Origin: CAYRFQ01 sp964423615
GTDB taxonomy: Bacteria > Planctomycetota > Planctomycetia > Gemmatales > Gemmataceae
Assembly (NCBI GenBank): GCA_964423615.1
Contig: CAYRFQ010000075.1
Location: 1-38,194, forward strand
Length of the DNA: 38,194 bases
Direction of reading: 5' to 3'
Position 1 is the stretch's first letter; every line of letters begins with the position of its first letter. The translations under genes were made by a program, and so were the position numbers. The notes under the pieces are model-generated. The model saw nothing but the letters and a program-made list of their open reading frames with translations. It was not told the DNA's origin and made no database searches. Shown in pieces: positions 9,766 to 16,232 of the stretch.

Positions 9766-9836
9766 GGAAAGCTGAAGGCTGAAGGCTGACAACCTTTGAC
9801 TCCTTACTTCTGCCTTCTGACTTCATCCTTCTACCT
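9766..9836. repeat. Purine-rich then pyrimidine-rich low-complexity repeat
   Basis: Three successive GCTGAAG-like units (GCTGAAGGCTGAAGGCTGA) are followed within 15 nt by a pyrimidine-rich stretch of CTTCTGCC/CTTCTGAC/CTTCATCC units. The second part, read on the other strand, repeats the same GAAG-rich theme, so the two halves can pair imperfectly. It lies just after the permease stop and may serve as a terminator, or may belong to a dispersed repeat class. Confidence 0.45.
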
Positions 9837-9852
9837 GGGAAATGAAACTCTT

Positions 9853-10932
9853 ATGAAATCAGCACAATCGTATTTACCCATCGTCTTCGCCTTACTGGTA
9901 GGTTTGTTCTGGGGCTGCTACGGTGATACGTTGGCCCAGGCTCGATCAGCCGCCAGGAGCCCGTTCAAGCCGTACTTGATGATCGGCATCGCCTACTTGG
10001 TGTGGGGAATCGCAGGTGGAGCCATTGGGATGAAGCGAACGGGAGCCTCGTTCAGCTTCACAGGCCAGCAAACACTCTGGGGCTTCGCCGCTGGTTCTCT
10101 CGGTGCCTTTGGAGCCTTTAGCTTGACGATGGCGATGGTCCAAGGGGGAAAGGATTACCCACACGTAGTAATGGCCATGGTCTTTGGCACCGCCGTGACG
10201 GTCGCCGCTTTGATCCGGTTGGTTTTATTCCAGGCCTACAAACACGCGAAGCCGATGTTGTGGGTGGGCTTTGCCGGGGTGGCTGCTTGTGCCGCGTTGG
10301 TGGCCATTTTCACTCCAGCAGCCGAAGGAGCCCACTCGGGAGGGGAAGAGTCGACCAAATTGCTCCCGTTCCTATTCGCACTGTTGGTCGGGCTCTTCTG
10401 GGGGTCTTACGGCGACACCCTCGCCAAGGCTCGTCCCAAGACCGACCCTAACCCCTTTAAACCCTATCTGATGATCGGCCTGGCGTACCTTGTTTGGGGG
10501 ATCATCGGGGCTTCGATTGGCATCGTGGCGAGGGGGGAGACATTCGAACTGTCCACCGCACAAGTGATCTGGGGCTTCGCCGCTGGTACTCTCGGAGCCT
10601 TCGGCGCATTCAGCCTCACAATGGCCATGTTCAAGGGTGGCCATCATCACCCTCACGTCGTTATGGCCATGGTCTTCGGCACGGCCGTGACAGTGGCGGC
10701 CGTCGTAAGAGTGATTGTCCTGGTCGCCACGGGAGCCGAATTCGATGCCGAACCGTGGTTGTGGGTAGGGATCGCTGGAATTGCGATCTCGGCTGCGATC
10801 GTCGCGTTAAACACCCCAGGGATCAAGAAGCCTGCCAAAGCTCCCAAGCCCGAAGACTCTGCCCAACAACCTGCAGAAGCCAACACAGCAATCCAAACTC
10901 CGGAGACTCAAGTAACCGCTGGTGCTGAGTAA
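9853..10932 (+). CDS. DMT-like 10-TM membrane protein with two near-duplicate halves
   Basis: Integral membrane protein of 359 residues, likely a transporter of the drug/metabolite superfamily type; the substrate is unknown. Each half carries five predicted helices in the same order, with the shared motifs FALLVGLFWG.YGDTLA.AR, PFKPYLMIG.AYLVWGI, WGFAAG.LGAFGAFSLTMAM and PHVVMAMVFGTAVTVAA. About two thirds of residues agree between halves by eye, and the DNA is also visibly similar, so the duplication is more recent than in most 10-helix DMT proteins. An odd number of helices per half implies opposite orientations in the membrane. The hydrophilic C-terminal tail is Pro/Ala/Glu-rich. The ATG (MKSAQSYLP) is chosen because upstream codons fall in the low-complexity repeat. 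Family assignment is from pattern memory, not a search. Confidence 0.8.
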   Translation: MKSAQSYLPIVFALLVGLFWGCYGDTLAQARSAARSPFKPYLMIGIAYLVWGIAGGAIGMKRTGASFSFTGQQTLWGFAAGSLGAFGAFSLTMAMVQGGKDYPHVVMAMVFGTAVTVAALIRLVLFQAYKHAKPMLWVGFAGVAACAALVAIFTPAAEGAHSGGEESTKLLPFLFALLVGLFWGSYGDTLAKARPKTDPNPFKPYLMIGLAYLVWGIIGASIGIVARGETFELSTAQVIWGFAAGTLGAFGAFSLTMAMFKGGHHHPHVVMAMVFGTAVTVAAVVRVIVLVATGAEFDAEPWLWVGIAGIAISAAIVALNTPGIKKPAKAPKPEDSAQQPAEANTAIQTPETQVTAGAE

Positions 10933-11265
10933 GTCTCCTGGACTTGTGATTGGTTGTACAACCAATCACAAGTTACGTGGATATCTTTGGAAATCCGGGC
11001 AGGCCGGTCGAAACTGAATAGAAATGGCTGACTTTGGCCGTTGTTGCTGTCCCTCGCTCCATCTACCAAGAGCTTGCATCCATTCGCATGCCCATTTAAT
11101 CTGATGCTCTTCAGGCAGCCGAGTTTGAAGACGAGAGAATTCTCAGGCACTGCCGTAACTCTGGACCGCACGTGTTGGGGTGTTGGGTCATCGATCTCGT
11201 ATTGGGGCAAGCAGTAACTGCTCCTCTCCCACAGCCAGACTTCTCAAACCGACGGAGACATACCC
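10933..11265. other. Intergenic region holding a 32-bp palindrome
   Basis: This 333-bp spacer has the perfect palindrome at 10942-10973 near its left end. At its right end a GGAGA at 11254-11258 serves the next gene. I see no RNA gene or convincing ORF between. Confidence 0.6.
10942..10973. terminator. Perfect 32-bp palindrome after the DMT-like gene
   Basis: ACTTGTGATTGGTTGT is followed at once by its exact reverse complement, 16 + 16 bp with no unpaired spacer. It begins 9 bp after the stop codon, where a terminator would be expected, but no T-run follows. In RNA it would fold into a long hairpin with a small loop. A dimeric-protein binding site is the alternative. Confidence 0.5.
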
Positions 11266-11670
11266 TTGTTGACTCCTGACCAAGCCATGGAACAAGCCAA
11301 CACGGTATTGGCTCACGCCTGGATGGTGCGAACGTTCCTCAAACACTCCGAGGAAATCGAAGACGATGAAGACATGCTCGAAGTCCACCGCACCATCTTC
11401 GACGCCGTCCGCAAGCTCGAGTCGAGCTACCAAAACAAGGACGCCAAAGAGTATATCCGTCGACTTAAAGGAAAGGTGCCCAAGTTACGACGCGTCGCCG
11501 AGTTCTTCGCGGCCGAATACAAGAATGTGACGACGCACACAAACTTCGAGATGGCTTCGATTTCGTTACTCGGCGTTGTTCAGCACCTGACCGAGTTATT
11601 GGACGAATTGCAGATAGCGAAAGAGAGTCAAGAGACTAGCGACAACGACCAACAGCCGGAGGGCATTTAA
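11266..11670 (+). CDS. Conserved planctomycete small protein of unknown function
   Basis: A 134-residue, charged, largely helical soluble protein with no signal peptide or membrane helix. Motifs such as ANTVLAHAWMVRTFLKHSEE and VPKLRRVAEFFAAEYKNV resemble small hypothetical proteins I recall from Gemmata-like genomes, but no function is known to me. The start is taken as TTG because a good GGAGA (11254-11258) sits 7 nt upstream; the ATG at 11287 has no comparable site. The C-terminus is acidic and Gln-rich, probably disordered. It converges on rplC, whose end lies 78 bp away. Confidence 0.72.
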   Translation: MLTPDQAMEQANTVLAHAWMVRTFLKHSEEIEDDEDMLEVHRTIFDAVRKLESSYQNKDAKEYIRRLKGKVPKLRRVAEFFAAEYKNVTTHTNFEMASISLLGVVQHLTELLDELQIAKESQETSDNDQQPEGI

Positions 11671-11748
11671 TCCGTCAGCGGACCGCATAGAATCCAGGGA
11701 TGATTCGGATGTTGGTCTGTTATCCCTTGTCACTTAACTATTGCGGAG

Positions 11749-12552
11749 TTACTTTTTGGCTTCCCTGGCCGCGCGAAGGTGAGACGAGGACGCTTTGTTG
11801 GTTGGTCGGACCATGAGGAACCCACCATTCGGACCAGGGACAGCTCCCTTGACCAACAGAAGGTTTTCCTCTTCGTTAATTTCGATGACTTTCAAGTTTC
11901 GGATCGTCTTGCGTCTGTTGCCGTATTGGCCAGGCGCTTTGCGGCCCTTCTTGGGACGGCCTAAACCTCGGTTACTACAATTCGACGCAGTACTACCGAT
12001 TTGGCGGTGGTTCTTCTTTGAACCGTGGCTGGCTGGCATCCCTCGGAAACCCCAAGCCTTCATGGCCCCGGTATAACCACGTCCTTTTGTTGTTCCAATG
12101 ACATCTACCGCAGGAATGTCGGTGAACACACCCTTGACGTCCAGGATCAAGCCCACTTCCACCGGGACTTGCTCATATTCCGGTTCTTCACCTTCTTGAG
12201 GAGTCTTCAACTTCGAGACCATCACTTCCGTCGCAGGCGTTTCCAAACGGAACTCGCGAATCTTACGGGGCGGTTCGCAGTCCGGTTTGGGACCAAGGGG
12301 CTTAGAGCCAGGTGTTTGTCGTCGCTTCGATTCCATGTCGGCGGAAACGTGACCCCTTTCGGCCCGAGTGGCTTTCTCCCGTTTTTTCTCGCCGACGCCG
12401 ACCTGGATGGCTTCGTAGCCATCGCGGTCTTTGTCACGAATCATAAGAACCGGACAAGGGCCGAGCTGCAACACTGTTACTGGAATGACATCTCCCTCTT
12501 CGGTGAAAATTTGAGTCATCCCAACTTTGTAGCCAAGCATTCCAAGTGCCAT
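11749..12552 (-). CDS. rplC: Large-subunit ribosomal protein L3
   Basis: Structural protein of the 50S subunit that binds 23S rRNA near the peptidyl-transferase region. The 267 residues carry the L3 landmarks: N-terminal LGYKVGMTQIF, the loop GRGYTGAMKAWGFRG (157-171) with ASHGSKKNHRQIGS, APGQYGNRR (206-214) and the C-terminal strand LLLVKGAVPGP. It is longer than the roughly 210-residue E. coli protein; most of the excess is a Lys/Arg/Pro-rich insertion at about 55-100. ATG 12552 is chosen for its GGAGG 8 nt upstream; upstream in-frame ATGs lack such a site. Unusually, no other S10-operon gene (rpsJ, rplD, rplW) is adjacent on either side, so it appears monocistronic. Confidence 0.96.
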   Translation of the reverse strand: MALGMLGYKVGMTQIFTEEGDVIPVTVLQLGPCPVLMIRDKDRDGYEAIQVGVGEKKREKATRAERGHVSADMESKRRQTPGSKPLGPKPDCEPPRKIREFRLETPATEVMVSKLKTPQEGEEPEYEQVPVEVGLILDVKGVFTDIPAVDVIGTTKGRGYTGAMKAWGFRGMPASHGSKKNHRQIGSTASNCSNRGLGRPKKGRKAPGQYGNRRKTIRNLKVIEINEEENLLLVKGAVPGPNGGFLMVRPTNKASSSHLRAAREAKK

Positions 12553-12648
12553 GAGGTTTACCTCCACAAGTTCGGATTCACGTCGGAACACTGCAGGCAC
12601 ACGCAGGAGGTTCCGCCCGAGGAATCGGGATGGTAATCGGAAACTATT

Positions 12649-12676
12649 ATTATGGACTTGGCGGAAGAATTGTCCA
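12649..12676 (-). promoter_or_regulatory. Putative rplC promoter
   Basis: Read on the minus strand, TGGACA (12671-12676) and CATAAT (12649-12654) are separated by 16 nt, each differing from consensus at one position. They would give a leader of about 90 nt before the rplC start. This supports independent transcription of rplC. Confidence 0.5.
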
Positions 12677-12741
12677 GATGTGTCGTGTGAATCGGATGAG
12701 GCTTGCTGAGGCTATAAGGCTCTGGATGGAAAATTGGGCAG

Positions 12742-12765
12742 GTAGGACAGGCCAACCCGTCCTAC
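12742..12765 (-). terminator. Stem-loop after the Dabb-domain gene, REP-like
   Basis: GTAGGACAGG and CCCGTCCTAC pair over 10 positions with one mismatch around a CCAA loop. It lies about 17 bp beyond the stop of the Dabb-domain gene, and on that strand a short T-run (ATTTTCC) follows. The GTAGGACAGG...CCTAC form also resembles small palindromic repeats scattered in Gemmata-like genomes, so it may be a mobile palindrome doubling as a terminator. Confidence 0.5.
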
Positions 12766-12781
12766 TCGCAACGGCTTTCGT

Positions 12782-13204
12782 TTATTTCCCAACGTAGGAA
12801 TCAAACACGCGAACCTTGGCCCAGTTGTCTTTGCCTTCCTTGATGAACTGCAAATGTCGTTTCGCCGTTTGATACTGATCGTGATAGTCTTTGTTCTGGA
12901 AAACGAGGTGTAACGATACATCCCAATCCTGGACGTTCACTTTGCGGTCGAGTTCCGTGACGATCACGCCAGCCGAGTAGTAGACGGTCCCAGGATGCTT
13001 GCTCAAGTACTTGTTGCACAGTTCGACAAGCTGTCGTTTGGCTTTGGAGGATTTGTCTTTCAACGAGAAGAACACCATGTGAGCCAGTTGAGGACCTTTC
13101 TTGCCACCTTTCTTGTCCCCAGCAACGCTTTGTTGCTCGAGACTGACCAGCAAGGCCAATGTCAATGCCAACAGGAGGCCCGTCGCGAGAAGTTTGCGCA
13201 TCAT
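12782..13204 (-). CDS. Exported Dabb (stress-responsive A/B barrel) domain protein
   Basis: A 140-residue exported protein. An N-terminal signal peptide (MMRKLLATGLLLALTLALLV, with a likely cut near VAG-D at 29/30) precedes a short Lys/Gly-rich linker. A ferredoxin-like Dabb domain covers about 40-138: it opens with AHMVFFSLKD, has a helix with RQLVELCNKYL, then DWDVSLHLVFQNKDYHDQYQ and closes with VRVFDSYVG. Dabb domains usually dimerise; some are enzymes of small aromatic compounds and many have no known activity, so no reaction is assigned. ATG 13204 is chosen over the adjacent ATG because of AAGGG a few nt upstream. The gene lies 116 bp downstream of cysK on the same strand. Confidence 0.85.
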   Translation of the reverse strand: MMRKLLATGLLLALTLALLVSLEQQSVAGDKKGGKKGPQLAHMVFFSLKDKSSKAKRQLVELCNKYLSKHPGTVYYSAGVIVTELDRKVNVQDWDVSLHLVFQNKDYHDQYQTAKRHLQFIKEGKDNWAKVRVFDSYVGK

Positions 13205-13319
13205 CACTTTCCCTTGTAGCAGATTCGTGGATGTTGGAGTCGCGAAGGAACCTCTACTCCACCCCCTTGGAATTTCGGCGTGGTGGGCGAAGAGATCCCA
13301 ACAGTGTTCCTTTAATTTA

Positions 13320-14285
13320 TTAATTTCGGAACTCGTCGAACAGCGGAGTGGAGAGGTATCGCTCGCCGAAGCTGCACATGATCGTTGCAATTCGCTTTCC
13401 TTTAAACTCCGGACGCGCCGCTACCTGGGCCGCCGCGCAAATGTTCGCTCCGCTCGAAATTCCACCCAGTATGCCTTCCTTCTGAGATAGTTGTTTGGCC
13501 CACTCGAATGCTTCGTCGTTCGACACAGTGATGACTTCATCGATCATATCCCGGTCCAGGTTTCGCGGAATGAAACCGGCCCCGATTCCTTGAATTTTGT
13601 GAGGACCAGGGTTTCCACCAGAAATGACAGGCGAGTGGACAGGTTCCACAGCAATCGCCTTAAAGTTGGGGTTTTTCTTCTTGATGAAACGAGCCACACC
13701 AGAGATGGTTCCGCCAGTTCCGACCCCGGCGACGATGGCATCAATGTCTTGGCCGCTATCTTCCCAAATTTCTGGTCCCGTCGTGGTCTCATGGATGGCC
13801 GGATTTGCGGGATTGTCGAATTGTTGTGGCATCCAACCATTGGGCTCATTCTCGACCATTTCAGCCGCGGTGTTGACTGCGCCCTTCATCCCATCGGCGG
13901 CGGGTGTGAGGACCAACTCGGCTCCCATCGCGCGCAGTAAAGCGCGTCGTTCGACGGACATCGATTCGGGCATCGTCAGGGTCAGTCGATAGCCACGTGC
14001 CGCACAAATAAATGCCAACGCAATTCCGGTGTTCCCGCTCGTTGGTTCAATGATGTGGGTGTCGGGTTTAATCTTTCCCTCATTCTCGCCTGCGGTAATC
14101 ATGGCGTACCCAATGCGGTCCTTCACGCTCGCGAGAGGATTGAAAAATTCACATTTTGCCAAGACGGTAGCGTGATCCTCAGGAACGAGGCGGTTGATCT
14201 TCACCATTGGCGTACGGCCGAATGTTTCCCCGATATTCGGGTACACTTTGCCATGATGACGTTGTTGTTCGAGTGTCGAAAACAT
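13320..14285 (-). CDS. cysK: Cysteine synthase (O-acetylserine sulfhydrylase)
   Basis: PLP enzyme that makes L-cysteine from O-acetylserine and sulfide in the cytoplasm. The 321-residue protein has the family length. The PLP lysine is K55 in PLASVKDRIG; the substrate loop is TSGNTG (82-87); the phosphate-binding loop is GTGGTISG (189-196); SSGAN near the C-terminus is the conserved serine loop. ATG 14285 is supported by AGGAG 8 nt upstream; a 20-codon in-frame extension to 14345 is rejected. No cysE or sulfate-assimilation gene is nearby. CysM-type specificity or cystathionine beta-synthase relatives cannot be excluded by eye, but the motifs and length fit CysK best. Confidence 0.95.
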   Translation of the reverse strand: MFSTLEQQRHHGKVYPNIGETFGRTPMVKINRLVPEDHATVLAKCEFFNPLASVKDRIGYAMITAGENEGKIKPDTHIIEPTSGNTGIALAFICAARGYRLTLTMPESMSVERRALLRAMGAELVLTPAADGMKGAVNTAAEMVENEPNGWMPQQFDNPANPAIHETTTGPEIWEDSGQDIDAIVAGVGTGGTISGVARFIKKKNPNFKAIAVEPVHSPVISGGNPGPHKIQGIGAGFIPRNLDRDMIDEVITVSNDEAFEWAKQLSQKEGILGGISSGANICAAAQVAARPEFKGKRIATIMCSFGERYLSTPLFDEFRN

Positions 14286-14588
14286 CTGTCGGTCTCCTGT
14301 TGGGAACTTTACGAGGCTTCCTGAAAGAGTATTTCTATATCCCACGACGGTAACGATGTCGGGTCAGTTTGGGTGGAAAGTTGTAACTCGGAGTTTGCTG
14401 GAAAGGGACTGCTTTAGTTCTAAGAAAGTTTGTGAACAAGGGGAAGAGGAAGATTTGCAGAAGCAAGGGAAAGTGCCAAGCCCTACGAAGGCAGAAAAGT
14501 TGTGATTACTGACCTCGTCCGAAACTTTCTCCCATGTTAAGTTTGTCGATGTTGAGTTCGAAAAGATCGTTGCCAGAAAGGACGAGTC
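14286..14588. other. Purine-rich intergenic region
   Basis: This 303-bp spacer lies between the divergent cysK and DUF1580-like genes and so must hold both promoters. It is rich in GAAAG/GGAAG runs on the plus strand, for example around 14430-14500, like the low-complexity patches elsewhere in the window. I see no gene, RNA or clear promoter pair. Confidence 0.5.
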
Positions 14589-14981
14589 ATGAACACAAAA
14601 AGTTGTGAAAAAACCAGCAAACAACATTCTTCTATTCTTTCGCTCGATAAACCACTAACCCTCTCCGAGCTTGCACAAATTGTAGGTCCGCGTCTGGGGG
14701 AGCCTCGTCGAGAGAGGTCCACTTCCGAGATCATCGAGTATTGGATGACCACAGGATTCTACGGCATTAAGCTGGAAACTTGGGTCGCCCAATCGGCCCG
14801 GATCACAACTTTGAAGAAATATCAAGACTTCCGACGAGAAGTAGCTCAAGCACGAAAACGACAGGCCATTCGTCTCTATGATTATCTCTGCACCAAACGC
14901 AACCAACCTCACGAATTTGCCGAACCAGAATTGGAAGAAAACGAGGAAAACTTGATGACCTTGCCTTTTTCTTACAATTAG
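14589..14981 (+). CDS. DUF1580-like small helical protein, putative DNA-binding
   Basis: A 130-residue soluble protein. The segment LTLSELAQIVGPRLGE...TSEIIEYWMTTGFYGIKLETWVAQSARITTLKKYQDFRREV (about 24-85) has the layout of the planctomycete DUF1580 family: a short helix-turn-helix-like start, a G-(I/V)-x-LE strand and a final helix. That layout resembles the excisionase/MerR winged-helix class. The N-terminus is Ser/Lys-rich and the C-terminus is acidic (EPELEENEEN). AGGA lies about 7 nt upstream of the ATG. DUF1580 genes are often found near mobile elements, but no integrase is seen here. A DNA-binding role is inferred from fold resemblance only. Confidence 0.62.
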   Translation: MNTKSCEKTSKQHSSILSLDKPLTLSELAQIVGPRLGEPRRERSTSEIIEYWMTTGFYGIKLETWVAQSARITTLKKYQDFRREVAQARKRQAIRLYDYLCTKRNQPHEFAEPELEENEENLMTLPFSYN

Positions 14982-15324
14982 ATCGAGTTCGAGTTGAGAA
15001 CGCAACGTTGGCACCGACCGTTGCGTCGTGGTGGAACGCACCCATGCCAGCGAAAGGTGAGATTCTGGTTCTCGGGCGCACTCTGAGAACCGAAGATCGA
15101 GAGATCTCTCACACAGATTTGCGGTTTCTCTTCGAACTGGGTTTCGATTGAGAACTGCGAAGGAATGTGTTGCTGGACCTTTTGGAGCGGCTTCTTGCTG
15201 CCGCTCCAACTTCTTACCACTCTCCTCCACAATCACTCCCTTCTTCGCCTTCGTCGTTTTTCCGAACTACAATGGAAAAGGTGACTTTCTTCGGTACCTT
15301 CCGCTGACGCAAACGACGAAGAGC
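14982..15324. other. Intergenic region with a run of stem-loops
   Basis: Three perfect stem-loops lie in this 343-bp spacer: CGCAACG/CGTTGCG (15001-15025), GGTTCTC/GAGAACC (15067-15091) and a 10-bp stem at 15182-15209. A fourth, imperfect one (GCGGTTTCTC with GAGAACTGC) lies around 15120-15160. The first begins 19 bp after a stop codon and may be a terminator without a T-run. The rest are not explained by any gene; a structured RNA or leader of the next gene is possible. Confidence 0.45.
15182..15209. terminator. Strong 10-bp stem-loop
   Basis: TTGGAGCGGC and GCCGCTCCAA pair perfectly around an 8-nt loop (TTCTTGCT). It lies about 115 bp before the next gene start and far from the previous stop, so it could be an attenuator in the leader, a late terminator, or part of a structured RNA. 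No T-run follows. Confidence 0.4.
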
Positions 15325-16128
15325 ATGAACGAATCCTTGTGGTTGAACTCGACCAATCCAGACGACTTGTTGGAGTTCCTCTTGGACGTAACAAGCGACC
15401 GGAAACTCCGGTTGTTCGCTTGCGCGTGCTGTCGCGAACTGATCCACCTCGTGACCGAAGAGCATTGTTTGGCAGCTCTGGAAGCTGCGGAGGCATCAGC
15501 CGACGAGAACATCGACGCCAACGAACTCCACGAAGCGTGGTTCGCCGCCCACCAACACAAGCCCATTTTCCGCGACGCCAACTGGGCCGCCTGTTGGGTC
15601 GCGGCTCCAGCCGTCGTACAAGCTGTCGCTCGAACTTCCCTGTACGTGGCGAACTATTTGGCAGAGATCGCAGCAGAAGAGGCAAGAAACCAAGCCCGAG
15701 CCGCCGTTTGCAGCGGAGCACCGGAAGACCGAACGTCACAAGCTTGGAACGACTATCACTCATTCGTGGAACAAGCGACGAATCAAGTGCGCGAACAACA
15801 AACCCATCTACTTCGGGATATTGTCGGGAATCCTTACCGCCCACTTCAACCGGATCCAGCCTGGCGAACACAAACCGTCCAATCCATCGCCAGGAAGATT
15901 TACTCGGAGAACCGTTTTGAACAGGTTCTCATCCTTGCGGATGCTCTGGAAGAAGCTGGCTGTCAGGACGAAACAGTCCTCGATCACTTTCGCAATGGTC
16001 ACAAACACGTTCGGGGCTGTCACGTCGTCGATGCGATCTTGGGAGATTGGAAAGAGGCAGGTGAAATGCGAGAGGCATCAGAGTCTAAGCAAAACGTCAA
16101 AGGGGAAAGGTGGAAAGTCGAGAGTTAA
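15325..16128 (+). CDS. Gemmata-type expanded paralogue family protein, unknown function
   Basis: A 267-residue soluble protein of a family that is greatly expanded in Gemmata-like planctomycetes and has no known activity. Diagnostic blocks are W.....PDDLLEFL followed by SDRKLRLFACACCREL (about 25-40), a central Ala-rich helical stretch, LLRDIVGNPYRPLQPDPAW (about 170-188), IARKIYSENRFEQVLILADALEEAGC and HVRGCHVVDAILG near the end. The start MNESLW is chosen because the motif block begins right after it; upstream codons look noncoding, and only a weak GAAGAG precedes it. The last about 20 residues (ending KGERWKVES) are encoded by purine-rich low-complexity DNA and probably were added by a repeat. 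Confidence 0.85.
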   Translation: MNESLWLNSTNPDDLLEFLLDVTSDRKLRLFACACCRELIHLVTEEHCLAALEAAEASADENIDANELHEAWFAAHQHKPIFRDANWAACWVAAPAVVQAVARTSLYVANYLAEIAAEEARNQARAAVCSGAPEDRTSQAWNDYHSFVEQATNQVREQQTHLLRDIVGNPYRPLQPDPAWRTQTVQSIARKIYSENRFEQVLILADALEEAGCQDETVLDHFRNGHKHVRGCHVVDAILGDWKEAGEMREASESKQNVKGERWKVES

Positions 16129-16232
16129 CTTGTTCTCGGGGCGAACGCATCCAGGGTCAATTATTGCGTCTCAACGAATGGAATCATTCTTCGTTCCTTT
16201 CACGTTTTGTCGCTACATTCTTCATCCTTCGT

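Noticed and set aside
12025..12636. 203-codon plus-strand ORF opposite rplC
   Set aside because: Overlaps rplC completely; Phe/Arg-rich shadow translation.
15233..15871. Arg-rich ORF on the minus strand opposite the Gemmata-type paralogue
   Set aside because: Antisense shadow of a gene with clear family motifs.
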